Below are positions 32,249 to 40,815 of a stretch of 64,000 nucleotides of DNA, in pieces. The stretch comes from CBFDBF01 sp050291465. Lineage in GTDB: Bacteria > Pseudomonadota > Gammaproteobacteria > Chromatiales > Chromatiaceae. Numbering within the stretch: the first letter of the stretch is position 1; the number at the start of each line of letters is the position of its first letter. The position numbers and the translations under genes are program-made. The stretch is from positions 1 through 64,000 of the forward strand of contig JBNKJV010000005.1 of NCBI GenBank assembly GCA_050291465.1, written 5' to 3'. The notes below the pieces were generated by a model. It worked only from the letters and a program-made list of their open reading frames with translations. It was not told the DNA's origin and did not search any database.

Positions 32249-32761
32249 TTGCCGGTTAAGATAACGCGGGTGAACACTTCCGAGGATATCGATATTGTCG
32301 CCGAACTGGCAAAGGAGATATGGGAGCAACATTTCACCCCGATAATAGGCGCGGCTCAGGTGGAGTATATGCTCAACAGGTTTCAAAGTGCCGATGCCGT
32401 AACGAGTCAGATAGACAGCGGCTACGAATACTATCTGGCCTGGATCGGGACTGAGCCGGTGGGTTATACGGGGCTGGTTGCGGATACGGCCAGCGGGAAA
32501 TTGATGATCAGCAAGATCTATGTCAGGCAGTCCCTACGGGGGAGAGGTGTCGGGAAATCGTTGCTGGAGTTTATTGAGCGGAAATGCAGCCTGGGAAAAT
32601 ACCCGACCCTCTGGTTGACCGTGAACCGGTTCAATGACGCGACTGTTGAGTGGTATAAACATCGTCATTTCGCCATAGTCGACGAGGTGAAGAAGGATAT
32701 TGGCGGCGGCTTTATTATGGATGACTATATTATGGAAAAGAAGATCGGTTTGCTTGCATAG
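32249..32761 (+). CDS. GNAT N-acetyltransferase
   Basis: GCN5-related acetyltransferase of 170 aa. The acetyl-CoA-binding motif A is KIYVRQSLRGRGVGKSLLEF. Motif B-like WLTVNRFNDATVEWYKHRHF follows, and the end is typical. The start is TTG 32249, eight nt after AGGAG; the next in-frame ATG would remove the first strand. It could acetylate an amino group of a small molecule or a protein N-terminus; the substrate is unknown. It is 15 nt downstream of the 31904 gene and 25 nt upstream of a membrane protein gene. Confidence 0.9.
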   Translation: MPVKITRVNTSEDIDIVAELAKEIWEQHFTPIIGAAQVEYMLNRFQSADAVTSQIDSGYEYYLAWIGTEPVGYTGLVADTASGKLMISKIYVRQSLRGRGVGKSLLEFIERKCSLGKYPTLWLTVNRFNDATVEWYKHRHFAIVDEVKKDIGGGFIMDDYIMEKKIGLLA

Positions 32762-32786
32762 TTTGAACATCGGTGGGGAACGATAT

Positions 32787-33089
32787 ATGACCAATACCAT
32801 AGATCAGCGGATGAAAGAAATCGATAAGGAGATTTTGAAGGTGAACATCATTGATGTTCCGGGTTCCATCCTGGTCGGCTTGGGGTTGTATGCCAAATTC
32901 GTTGCTGAAGGCGATGCATTTCTTCCAATACTTAATAACCAATCCGTCGTCTATGCTCTGCTGGCGACAGGTGGTGCGATTATGCTTTGGGGCGGTTACA
33001 AAACGTTCACGCTCGCCCGCGAAAGGGCTCGTCTCCAGGAAGAGCAAAGTATGTTGGATAGACTTTCGAATAAGGAGCGGGTCGGGTGA
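32787..33089 (+). CDS. Small membrane protein
   Basis: Protein of 100 aa from ATG 32787. Two hydrophobic segments (about residues 24-42 and 51-68) lie between an N-terminal amphipathic helix and a charged C-terminal coiled-coil-like tail (LARERARLQEEQSMLDRL). No family recognised. It ends the small-gene run that begins at 31904. Confidence 0.65.
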   Translation: MTNTIDQRMKEIDKEILKVNIIDVPGSILVGLGLYAKFVAEGDAFLPILNNQSVVYALLATGGAIMLWGGYKTFTLARERARLQEEQSMLDRLSNKERVG

Positions 33090-33162
33090 CGCAGATTTCT
33101 GAGCGTAAAGCGCGGTTCCCCCGGTATTATTAAGACGGCGTTTAAAACTATGAGTTCCTGGC

Positions 33163-33182
33163 GTCAGGAAATTTTACACAAT
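33163..33182 (+). promoter_or_regulatory. Probable activator site upstream of PEP-CTERM gene, second copy
   Basis: GTCAGGAAATTTTACACAAT is identical to 23531-23550. The preceding TTCCTG makes a partial inverted repeat with CAGGAA around it (33156-33170). It begins 79 nt upstream of the sigma-54 promoter. The surrounding region from about 33108 also matches the 23450 region. Confidence 0.65.
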
Positions 33183-33241
33183 TTTTTGCCGCTTATTACG
33201 GTTTGTCGTTAACCTATTGATAAAGAGACAAATATTTCAAG

Positions 33242-33257
33242 TGGTGTAATAATTGCG
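33242..33257 (+). promoter_or_regulatory. Sigma-54 promoter of the 33300 PEP-CTERM gene
   Basis: TGGTGTAATAATTGCG fits TGGYRYN5TTGC with GG and GC correctly spaced. The leader to the GTG start is about 35 nt. Confidence 0.7.
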
Positions 33258-33299
33258 TATATCTGAGTTATAACCAAAAAACAGTGTGAGGAGTTGGCA

Positions 33300-33905
33300 G
33301 TGAAACGATTTATCCTAACGTTAAATTTTCTTTTGTTGTTGCTGTCCGTCGGCCAGGCGGGCGCAGCCGTTATTTATGACAACGGCACCAGTACCACTCA
33401 TAACGGTGGTTGGTGTTCTGCCTGTAACGGCAATCAGTATGTGGTTTTTGATGATTTTGTTCTTGCAGATACAACGTCCATCGGAGCGATCGAATGGGAT
33501 GCCGCATACTATGCGGGTACAGATACGAGCAGCCTCATCACGGTGAGTTTCTGGTCGGGTTTGAATACCGGTCTGATCAGCTCTTCCACATTCATCTGGA
33601 GTGATGTGGAATCGGTGATCAACAGCAATAGTAATAGCACTTTTTTCGCGGACCTGGCGGATTTTACCCTGGGGGCGGGAACATATTATTTGTCTATACA
33701 GTCCTACAATCATTTCATGCCTCAGGGGGGCGGGGATGGTGCATGGCAGTGGGCATCAACTGACGGAGTTATGTATACACGCAGTGACACATTTATTCCT
33801 TTCCGGTTGCATGACGGAGGTCAAGTGCCGGAGCCCACAACCCTTGCTCTTATGGGCCTCGGTATCGCAGGTATCGGATTTGCCAGGAAGAAAAAGCTGA
33901 GTTAG
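33300..33905 (+). CDS. PEP-CTERM protein
   Basis: Exported protein of 201 aa. Start is GTG 33300, seven nt after GAGGAG; the frame is open to TTG 33294. Signal peptide about residues 1-22. The mature domain, with an early CxxC (WCSACNG) and many Asn, Ser and Thr, has the beta-sandwich look of PEP-CTERM-linked domains (TTSIGAIEWDAAYYAG, LGAGTYYLSIQSYNHF). The C-terminal signal is VPEPTTLALMGLGIAGIGFARKKK, nearly the same as that of the 23744 protein. It is under the sigma-54 promoter at 33242, and is followed by an intrinsic terminator. The domain function is unknown. Confidence 0.9.
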   Translation: MKRFILTLNFLLLLLSVGQAGAAVIYDNGTSTTHNGGWCSACNGNQYVVFDDFVLADTTSIGAIEWDAAYYAGTDTSSLITVSFWSGLNTGLISSSTFIWSDVESVINSNSNSTFFADLADFTLGAGTYYLSIQSYNHFMPQGGGDGAWQWASTDGVMYTRSDTFIPFRLHDGGQVPEPTTLALMGLGIAGIGFARKKKLS

Positions 33906-33933
33906 GAAGTATTAAAGAAGCAGTAAAGACTGA

Positions 33934-33964
33934 CCCCGCCCACGATGGCGGGGTTTGTTTTTTT
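33934..33964 (+). terminator. Rho-independent terminator after PEP-CTERM gene
   Basis: CCCCGCC (33934-33940), loop CACGAT, GGCGGGG (33947-33953), then TTTGTTTTTTT. A textbook stem and T-run. Confidence 0.92.
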
Positions 33965-34007
33965 GGAATCGATTCTTCTCCCCTACGTTGCTCTCCCGTG
34001 TGGTAGG

Positions 34008-34041
34008 CGCCCAAGCTCCCCATAACATGGGGGCTTGGGCG
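34008..34041. terminator. Hairpin downstream of the EamA gene
   Basis: CGCCCAAGC-TCCCC pairs with GGGG-GCTTGGGCG across a 7-nt loop, a 13-bp stem. It lies just past the 3' end of the minus EamA gene and after the plus terminator, and can stop transcription coming from either side. Confidence 0.75.
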
Positions 34042-34045
34042 TTTC

Positions 34046-34936
34046 CTATCTTTTAACGGGGACCAAGACCCGCAACAGGCGCCCTCCCCACAGGTAAAGA
34101 GAAAGTCCCGCGAGGATGGTCAGGGTGCCCAGCCAGACGTTGATTCCCGCCCGCTCGCCGTTCAGCATCTGGCCCAGCATCAGTGCCAGCACCGGGGTGA
34201 TCAGCGTGATCAGGCCGATCATGGTCGCGGGCACCCGCTTCAATACATAGAAATAGAGATTGAAGCCGAGCACCGTACCCACCACCGCCAGGTAGAGGAT
34301 GGCACCCACGGTGTGTTGCGGCAGCCGTTCCGGTATCCCTTGGCCGAACAGAAGCCAGCTGGCGATATAGAGCGGGACGGCAATGGCCAGCGCACCGCTA
34401 TTCAGCGCCAGCGGGTGGATCTGCGCGCCGATCCGCTTGATCCATACCGAGCTCAGGGAATGAATAAATACCGACGTCAATACGCCGATCACCCCGTAGG
34501 CGCGGATAGGAAGCCCGGCGTCCTGAGGCAGAAAGATCTCGGCCAGTCCGCCCACGGCCAGCAGCAGACCGATAATCTTCGACGGGGTAAAGAACGGCTC
34601 CCCCAGCCACAGGGCGGCGAACAGTCCGATCACCATAGGTGTCAGGCCGTAGAGCACCGAGATCAGCCCGGAGGGGATGTACTGCGCTCCCCAGTACACG
34701 CTCATCATGGCGCCGAACATGCTCAGTCCGGCGGTGATATAGCTCATTACCGCTTTACGGTCCCATCGCATCGGAACACGGAACAGCACCAGCAGCAGCA
34801 GGCAGAACGCAAAACCGATGGACATGCGCGTGCTGACCGCCAGCAGAAAATCGCTGCCGTCGTTGCTCCACTTGATCGCCAACGGCGTGGTGGCCCAGAT
34901 CAAGACAATTCCCATATAGGCGGCGGGGACCGACAT
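34046..34936 (-). CDS. EamA/DMT-family exporter
   Basis: Inner-membrane transporter of the drug/metabolite superfamily, 296 aa with about ten hydrophobic segments arranged as two EamA repeats (about residues 1-130 and 145-285). Each repeat ends in the typical P-rich helix, and the second has LITLITPVLALMLGQMLNGE. Members export amino acids, nucleosides or other metabolites; specificity cannot be read from the sequence. Upstream of ATG 34936 on the minus strand lies AAAGGAGAAA, a good SD. It stands alone, flanked by hairpins on both sides. Confidence 0.92.
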   Translation of the reverse strand: MSVPAAYMGIVLIWATTPLAIKWSNDGSDFLLAVSTRMSIGFAFCLLLLVLFRVPMRWDRKAVMSYITAGLSMFGAMMSVYWGAQYIPSGLISVLYGLTPMVIGLFAALWLGEPFFTPSKIIGLLLAVGGLAEIFLPQDAGLPIRAYGVIGVLTSVFIHSLSSVWIKRIGAQIHPLALNSGALAIAVPLYIASWLLFGQGIPERLPQHTVGAILYLAVVGTVLGFNLYFYVLKRVPATMIGLITLITPVLALMLGQMLNGERAGINVWLGTLTILAGLSLYLWGGRLLRVLVPVKR

Positions 34937-34966
34937 TTTATTTCTCCTTTTTTCTCCTAAAAATAA

Positions 34967-34999
34967 AAAAGGCCGCGAAGGGTGACTCCGCGGCCTTTT
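34967..34999 (-). terminator. Bidirectional terminator hairpin upstream of eamA
   Basis: AAAAGGCCGCG (34967-34977) and CGCGGCCTTTT (34989-34999) form a perfect 11-bp stem with A- and T-rich ends, so it works in both directions. It would end any minus transcript arriving from 35.0-35.3 kb before eamA. Confidence 0.8.
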
Positions 35000-35395
35000 G
35001 TGGGTGATTAAATCAGTTAATTTAAAGCGATAGCTTTTCCCTCAAACGCCAACGGACCGACACGGGTCGCCACAGGGCGACTCGTACGCGGGTAATTTTC
35101 ATCAGTTTGGCGTGTGAAAAATTCATTGGTTGATATTGCTCCCGTTTGCCGGTGGCGGTCAAGGGGAAAATGCCGGTCGGCGAACGGGGGGTATCTGTTC
35201 TCCGGGGCGGGATTTTCGAGCAGGTCATCGCCCCTTGCCATCCCGGATATGCCGAGTTGAATCCATTTCCAATATAAACTTCATGGAAATATAATAGTAG
35301 GTGTTCGGAAAAGACCTATAGAACGGCAAATACGACCTGCAAGCTCAGAACTGTTGTTGCAAGCCGGTGACAGGCCGAGCACTGTCGCGATCAAA
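35000..35395. other. Spacer upstream of the large regulator, with a possible minus-strand gene remnant
   Basis: About 396 nt. On the minus strand at about 35022-35104 the frame reads MKITRVRVALWRP, which resembles the N-terminus of mandelate racemase/enolase-superfamily enzymes, but it ends after 26 residues and is followed by the hairpin at 34967. It may be the remnant of a longer gene. The regulator promoter must also lie here. Confidence 0.35.
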
Positions 35396-38300
35396 ATGGA
35401 AAAAAAAGAACAGCAGCAGGCAGCCCTGTATAATCTGGCCAAGCTCACGGTGCCAAGGATGGAGCGCGCCTATGGGCGCGCCCGCTTATTCGAGCGTATT
35501 GATCGGGCCAGACAGGACTCGCGGTTATTATGGGTCGGCGCCGAGGCCGGGAGCGGTAAAACTACCCTGGCGGTCGGTTACCTCCAGACCCGTAAACTTG
35601 ATTCCCTGTGGTACCAGCTGGATGAAGGGGACGCCGATGCGGCGTCATTCTTCTACTATCTGGATCAAGCCGCCCGCGGTCTGGATTCACATCATCACGT
35701 CCTGCCCATGCTCACCCCCGAGTATCTGGGCGCGGTGGAGGTATACGCCCGTAACTTCTTCCGTGAACTTTTTTCCCTGTTCCAAGGCACCCCCAGGGTT
35801 CTCGTGTTCGACAACTATCAGGACCTGCCGGACGACTCGCCGTTACATCAACTGCTGGCTACGGCCTGTGAGGAGTTGCCGCCGGAGCTCACTATCATCG
35901 TATTGAGCCGGAAGAAGCCGCAGGCTGCCTTTGCGCGGCTGTTCGCCAACGGGCAGGCGACAGCGATCGAGGCGCCGGAACTGCGGCTGACCCTGGAAGA
36001 GACCGGAGAGATATCCGCTCTGTATGCGGGCGAACCGATTGCCGAAGAGCTGGTCGCATCGTTGCACCAACAGACCGGCGGTTGGGCGGCGGGATTGAGG
36101 TTGATGCTGCTTCAGCCGCAGACCGCGCCGTCCGGGTTGCCGGTCAAGGACGTGCAGCCGCCCCAGGTCATTTTTGATTATTTTGCTGCCGAGGTATGGC
36201 AACGGGTGGATGAGGCGACGCAGGATTTTCTGATGCGCAGTGCCCTGCTGCCCAGCATGACCATCGGCGCGGTCAGCGAACTCACCGGCAATTCCCGTGC
36301 GGGCGAGATTATGGATTATCTCGTACGCCAAAACTACTTCACCGTCCGCCACGGGGGAAACGTCCCGGCGTATGAGTACCATGACCTGTTCCGACAGTTT
36401 CTTATTCACAAAGGATACGAACATTTCGCTGCCGATGAACGTCGGGCGCTGATAAAAAGTGCCGCGGCGATATTGATCCGGAGCGGCCGGTATGAGCATG
36501 CCGCGCAGTTACTGGTCGAGGACGGCGATCACGACTCGCTCCAGACCCTGATAGAACACCATGCGCCGGCCCTTACGGCCCAGGGGCGTCTTATCACCCT
36601 GGAGAACTGGTTGCGGTCTCTGCCTGCGGAGCGGGTCGAAGCCCAGCCCTGGCTGGGTTACTGGCTGGGCTATTGCCGCATGCCCCGCGATCTATCCGAG
36701 GCCCGCCGGCTTTTTGAGGGGGCCTATGCGCAGTTTCAAGAGGAAGGCCGGCCCCTGGGGCAATATCTGGCCTGGTCCGGTATCGCCGAGACTTTTCAGT
36801 TCGGTTGGGACGATTTCAGCGGGTTCGATTTTTGGATCGACGAACTGCATAGTCTGCAAAACATACACCCGCTGGAGCGATTTCCGGAGGCCGAGTCGCG
36901 GGTGATCTGCGCCGCGTTGGGGACCATGAGCTTTGTGCGTTCCGATCACCCGGAGGTTCGGCGTTTGGCCGCCCATGCGGAATCCATGCTGGCCGATCTG
37001 CGTGGAAGTTCGCTGCATATCGTTATCGCTGCGACGCTGCAACTCTATTACGGCATGGTCGGTGATTTTACAAGATTGAGAGAAATAAGCAGGGAGTTGC
37101 AACAGCATGTAGATGCGCCTGGTCTTGAACCGTTAGCGCGACTCTATAGTTATCTGGCTCTAACGGAGACCGGATGGATCACTGACGATCTTGTATCAGC
37201 CCGCAAGTGGGGCGAGCGGGGCCTCGAGCTTGGTGAAAATCATGGCATTGTGCTGCTCAAATCACAGTTTCATGCTCACCTATTATATACCTACCAACTT
37301 GAAAATGATCTGGAAAGCACAAGAGAACAGCTTGAACAGTTGTCCAACCGCACTCGTCCGGAATGCCGTCTGGATGTTTGTCATTATCATTATCATGTCG
37401 TATGGGCGGCGCTGGAGCAGGGGGATCTGGTACAGGCCCGGGAACATGCGGAAAGAGCATTGGCCTTGTCTGAAACTCTCCATGCGAGTTTCCCTATTGC
37501 ATTGTGCCGCATTAAGTTGGCGGAGGTGCTGGCGGCCTGTGGGGAGTACAACGCCGTGCCGCCGCTGTTGGAGCAGGCCGGGGAGTTTGCGGTGCGCATG
37601 GGTAGTACGATGCTGCAGTTTATGGTCGGACTGGTGCGGGCCTTTGCGTTGTTGCGTGCGGGACGTAACGAAGAGTGTGCCGTGGCGCTTTCCGATACCT
37701 TGAGGTTCGGTTGTTTCCAGGGATACACGACCTATGCTGACCGGCAGGGTCGATTTATAGCAGAGCTGTGCCGTTTTGCCCTGGAGCACTGTATTGAAAC
37801 CGATTATGTGTGCACCCTGATCCGGAAACGGGGCCTGCTGCCGCCTCCAGGAGAACTAGTGCCGGAATCCTGGCCGTGGGCGGTAAAGATTTACACTCTG
37901 GGCGGTTTTGAGGTTGTCCGCGAAGGGGAGCAGTTGCAGTTCACCACCAAGGTTCAGAAGAAGCCGCTGGAGCTGCTGCAGGCCTTGATTGCCCTGGGTG
38001 GCTGTAACGTCAGCACCCTGAAACTCGGGGAACTGCTGTGGCCGGATGCCGAGGGGGATGCCGCGCAACAGAACCTGAAGGCCACGCTGCATCGTCTGCG
38101 TAAACTGATCGGGCATGATGCGGTGGATGTGCAGGATAACCGCATGGGGCTGAATCCGAGATATTGTTGGACGGATATCGATGCATTGAGCGGTCTTCTA
38201 AATAAGGTATCGGACGGTGTCATCGGTATGGATGACGAATTGGAGCGGCTCGCCGCGCGGATGCTGGAACTCTACCGCGGGCCCTTTCTGTCCGATCAGG

Positions 38301-38617
38301 AGGCGAGCTGGGTTCTCGTGCCGCGCGAGGTTTTTCGCGGTAAATTCCTCAAGGCCATGAAACAAGTGGCCGGCAGGCTGTGCGAACAAGGGAATACCCG
38401 GATCGCACTGGACTATTATTACAAGCTGCTGGATATCGAGCCGCTGCGTGAGGACATCTATGTGGCGGTTATGCGCTGTTATCAGAGTATCGGACAGTTG
38501 TCAGAGGCTATGGGCGTATATCAGCAGCTATGCACCCTTCTCGACTCCCAGCCGGGTTTCGAACCATCCCCGGAAGTTCAGGAACTCTATCAGTCCATCG
38601 TGTCGCAGCAGGCGTAA
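35396..38617 (+). CDS. Large STAND-NTPase regulator with BTAD domain
   Basis: Transcription regulator of 1073 aa from ATG 35396; the frame opens at TTG 35354, and neither start has a strong SD. It is built in MalT-like order. The P-loop NTPase (about 20-330) has Walker A GAEAGSGKT at 48-56 and Walker B RVLVFDNYQD. A long TPR-like helical region (about 370-800) follows, with repeated SLPAERVEAQPWLGYWLGYCR-type helices. The C-terminus is an OmpR-type winged helix (IYTLGGFEVVREGEQLQF ... LLWPDAEGDAAQQNLKATLHRLRK) and a BTAD domain (ending SIGQLSEAMGVYQQLCTLLDSQPGF). It lacks the LuxR helix-turn-helix of MalT; SARP-type DNA binding replaces it. The next two genes have the same 39-nt upstream element and are likely targets. 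Confidence 0.9.
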   Translation: MEKKEQQQAALYNLAKLTVPRMERAYGRARLFERIDRARQDSRLLWVGAEAGSGKTTLAVGYLQTRKLDSLWYQLDEGDADAASFFYYLDQAARGLDSHHHVLPMLTPEYLGAVEVYARNFFRELFSLFQGTPRVLVFDNYQDLPDDSPLHQLLATACEELPPELTIIVLSRKKPQAAFARLFANGQATAIEAPELRLTLEETGEISALYAGEPIAEELVASLHQQTGGWAAGLRLMLLQPQTAPSGLPVKDVQPPQVIFDYFAAEVWQRVDEATQDFLMRSALLPSMTIGAVSELTGNSRAGEIMDYLVRQNYFTVRHGGNVPAYEYHDLFRQFLIHKGYEHFAADERRALIKSAAAILIRSGRYEHAAQLLVEDGDHDSLQTLIEHHAPALTAQGRLITLENWLRSLPAERVEAQPWLGYWLGYCRMPRDLSEARRLFEGAYAQFQEEGRPLGQYLAWSGIAETFQFGWDDFSGFDFWIDELHSLQNIHPLERFPEAESRVICAALGTMSFVRSDHPEVRRLAAHAESMLADLRGSSLHIVIAATLQLYYGMVGDFTRLREISRELQQHVDAPGLEPLARLYSYLALTETGWITDDLVSARKWGERGLELGENHGIVLLKSQFHAHLLYTYQLENDLESTREQLEQLSNRTRPECRLDVCHYHYHVVWAALEQGDLVQAREHAERALALSETLHASFPIALCRIKLAEVLAACGEYNAVPPLLEQAGEFAVRMGSTMLQFMVGLVRAFALLRAGRNEECAVALSDTLRFGCFQGYTTYADRQGRFIAELCRFALEHCIETDYVCTLIRKRGLLPPPGELVPESWPWAVKIYTLGGFEVVREGEQLQFTTKVQKKPLELLQALIALGGCNVSTLKLGELLWPDAEGDAAQQNLKATLHRLRKLIGHDAVDVQDNRMGLNPRYCWTDIDALSGLLNKVSDGVIGMDDELERLAARMLELYRGPFLSDQEASWVLVPREVFRGKFLKAMKQVAGRLCEQGNTRIALDYYYKLLDIEPLREDIYVAVMRCYQSIGQLSEAMGVYQQLCTLLDSQPGFEPSPEVQELYQSIVSQQA

Positions 38618-38745
38618 ACGCCGTTATTGCCCAACTTAACGGCGGAGTAGTAATTTAATTCGCCTGAAATCGCATAATCCACGGGTAATAAGACACAGCG
38701 TTCTTTGAATCCGTAACCAATCTGTCACCCTCCATCCCTTAGATT
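38574..38745 (+). repeat. Regulator tail plus upstream element, copy A
   Basis: Copy A of an imperfect direct repeat of about 172 nt. It includes the last 13 codons of the regulator gene (coding QELYQSIVSQQA and stop), a variable middle and a perfect 39-nt end (38707-38745). Copy B is at 40551-40723. The middle shares AATTCGCCTG-like words. Copy A precedes the PEP-CTERM gene at 38779 and contains its promoter region. Confidence 0.85.
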
Positions 38746-38778
38746 GCTGTTAGCGCACTGTTTTTAGGAATATTGGAT

Positions 38779-40518
38779 ATGTACAAACGACAGCGGGTAG
38801 ATTGGTTGGTCACCGTTTCATTGTTGTTGATGGTGCAAATGGATATCAACGTCGCGCATGCGGATTGTAGTGATCTGCTTGCCAGTACCGAGTTGGACCC
38901 TCCCGTCGATATCAATGAATCCTGCGATTATCCTTCAGGTAATCTCCGTCTCGCGGGGATGACCATAAATAACCATGGTCGAATTCTATCCGGGATGTCG
39001 GTCACTATAGAGGGATCTGAATTTAACAACTATTACCAGTACTACAGTATTCGCTACGGCGGCATAGTGGGTGCAGATATCTCCAGAGATATCGCGGGTT
39101 TTGGGAGCGGGTATCTGCAAGTGGTTGGCGGCAGCAATAACGCGGGTCGTTTCGTAAACAGTGGCGGTCTCTATAATGATTTGGGTAACGATGTCGCTAT
39201 TGGCGTCGGAGGTGTGTTGGAGGGCGATGGATATTTGGAGAATTTCGGCATCGTATCGAACCGGGGGAGGGTGAATCTTGGGTATGTTTGGAGTTCCTAC
39301 TTGGGGTCCGGAGTTGAAAACTTCGGGTATATTCTCAACTCCTCCGGCGGTCAGTGGAACGCCGATGTAATTCTAAATCTTGCAGCGGTGCGGAAAGGCA
39401 CCGAGGTATACGGTCATCTAATAAACCAGCAGGACGCCGACTGGACGGTCGGAGTGGAGCTCTACAATTTTTCGGGCGGAACGGTCGATAATCATGGGGT
39501 AATGACCAACCGGGGAGTATTCATTAATCAGGGTGCATTCAATAATACGGGGGAATTTTACGATCAGGAGAGTATGTATCTGCAGGGGAACGGTACTGTT
39601 CAAAACGATGGGGAATTTCTGATTACAAATGGGGGCGCGCTGTATCAGACAGCGGGCAGTCTGGTTAATAACGGAAACTTGCAGTTTGTAGATGGCAGTT
39701 ACAGTTTCACCGGCGGCGTCATCGAGAATTACGGCGCAATTTCCGGCGGGGATGCCGGTCAATTCGTTTCGGACGGATCAGGTTCAATAAGCAACTCCGG
39801 ATTGTTCAATGTGAGCGATGGTGTAAGTGTGGGTTCGTTTGAAAATCATGCGGGTGAGGCGAACATCGGCCAAGATCTTACTGCGCAAACGATACGTAAT
39901 GACGGCGGCGCCATGAATGTTCGCGGAGAGATAGTTCCCGCCCATTTGATAGAGCTTTCTGCGGGCAGCATTAACGCATCGCAGATCGATCTAGGGTCGG
40001 CTTCCGAAATGAGTTTTACCGGAGGAAGATTAAGCGTAATTAGATTCTATGGGGATCTTGTTAACGCGGGCGGTACGCTGGCGCCAGGGAATTCACCCGG
40101 TATGACCGATATCGCGGGTAACTATGAGCAGTTGATCGATGCGGTATTGGAAATTGAGATAGGCGGTCTGTCGCGAGGCGTGGAGTATGATTATCTCAAT
40201 GTCCAAGGTTCGGCGGCATTGGGTGGTACCTTGGCCGTGAGCTTATTTGATTTCGGAGACGGTCTGTTTATGCCGGGCGCGGGAGACGTATTTGATATTG
40301 TATCCGCCGAAACGCTTATCGGTCGGTTCGATTTATTTGACCCCGCGATTCTCGATGACGGGCTCGCATGGAATCTTGATTACATCTATGATGATTTCGG
40401 TACCGATTTTGTCCGATTGAGCGTGGTGGCAGGTCCGGTCCCGGAACCCTTCAGCATTTCCTTGATCGGTATCGGTCTGTATGGCCTTGGCTTTGTGCGC
40501 CGGCGTAGACGATCCTGA
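38779..40518 (+). CDS. PEP-CTERM repeat-rich surface protein
   Basis: Exported protein of 579 aa. ATG 38779 follows TAGGAA; the frame opens at TTG 38773. Signal peptide at about 1-31. Almost all of the mature part is irregular short repeats of the form N-x-G-x(3)-N-x-G (ENFGIVSNRGRV, INQGAFNNTGEF, LVNNGNLQF), which should fold as a right-handed beta-helix like the passengers of filamentous adhesins. An ELxAGGTLAPGNSPG motif at about 435-450 resembles autotransporter passenger-associated repeats, but the C-terminus is not a beta-barrel: it is a PEP-CTERM anchor VPEPFSISLIGIGLYGLGFVRRRRRS. It lies directly downstream of the regulator and is flanked by two copies of its 3' end. Confidence 0.87.
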   Translation: MYKRQRVDWLVTVSLLLMVQMDINVAHADCSDLLASTELDPPVDINESCDYPSGNLRLAGMTINNHGRILSGMSVTIEGSEFNNYYQYYSIRYGGIVGADISRDIAGFGSGYLQVVGGSNNAGRFVNSGGLYNDLGNDVAIGVGGVLEGDGYLENFGIVSNRGRVNLGYVWSSYLGSGVENFGYILNSSGGQWNADVILNLAAVRKGTEVYGHLINQQDADWTVGVELYNFSGGTVDNHGVMTNRGVFINQGAFNNTGEFYDQESMYLQGNGTVQNDGEFLITNGGALYQTAGSLVNNGNLQFVDGSYSFTGGVIENYGAISGGDAGQFVSDGSGSISNSGLFNVSDGVSVGSFENHAGEANIGQDLTAQTIRNDGGAMNVRGEIVPAHLIELSAGSINASQIDLGSASEMSFTGGRLSVIRFYGDLVNAGGTLAPGNSPGMTDIAGNYEQLIDAVLEIEIGGLSRGVEYDYLNVQGSAALGGTLAVSLFDFGDGLFMPGAGDVFDIVSAETLIGRFDLFDPAILDDGLAWNLDYIYDDFGTDFVRLSVVAGPVPEPFSISLIGIGLYGLGFVRRRRRS

Positions 40519-40550
40519 CCATTATCTACTTATCTTCTAATCATATACTG

Positions 40551-40723
40551 AAGCGCAGGAACTCTATCATTCTATAGTATTGCAGCAGGCGTAAATCCTG
40601 TTGCCGCGCCATTTTGTTGGCGGAACGGTAATTCAATTCGCCTGTAATCCTGTATTCAACGGATAAGAAAACATCACTGTTTTCGAATCCGTAACCAATC
40701 TGTCACCCTCCATCCCTTAGATT
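40551..40723 (+). repeat. Regulator tail plus upstream element, copy B
   Basis: Copy B of the direct repeat, beginning with a decayed regulator tail (40556-40594, coding QELYHSIVLQQA and stop) and ending with the same 39-nt element (40685-40723) as at 38707-38745. It precedes the YadA-like gene. Confidence 0.85.
40556..40594 (+). pseudogene. Remnant of the regulator gene 3' end
   Basis: The 13-codon piece matches the last codons of the 35396-38617 gene at 9 of 11 or more residues and keeps the frame and the stop codon, without any upstream coding. It shows that the DNA next to the regulator's end was duplicated. Confidence 0.8.
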
Positions 40724-40724
40724 T

Positions 40725-40750
40725 CCCTCAGCACACTCTTGTGCTGAGGG
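40725..40750. promoter_or_regulatory. Perfect inverted repeat upstream of the YadA-like gene
   Basis: CCCTCAGCAC, loop ACTCTT, GTGCTGAGGG. A 10-bp perfect stem, only present in copy B (copy A has GCTGTTAGCGCACTG instead). It could be an operator, or a leader hairpin, 66 nt before the ATG. Confidence 0.7.
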
Positions 40751-40815
40751 CGATTAGGCTATTTATCTTTAATGCCTCTGGTCCTTACAGAATAAGAAAA
40801 TAAGAAGAGGTTGAA

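Noticed and set aside
35017..35241. Small minus frames upstream of the regulator
   Set aside because: The string MKITRVRVALWRP hints at an enolase-superfamily start, but only 26 residues remain; kept as a note in the spacer entry, not as a gene.
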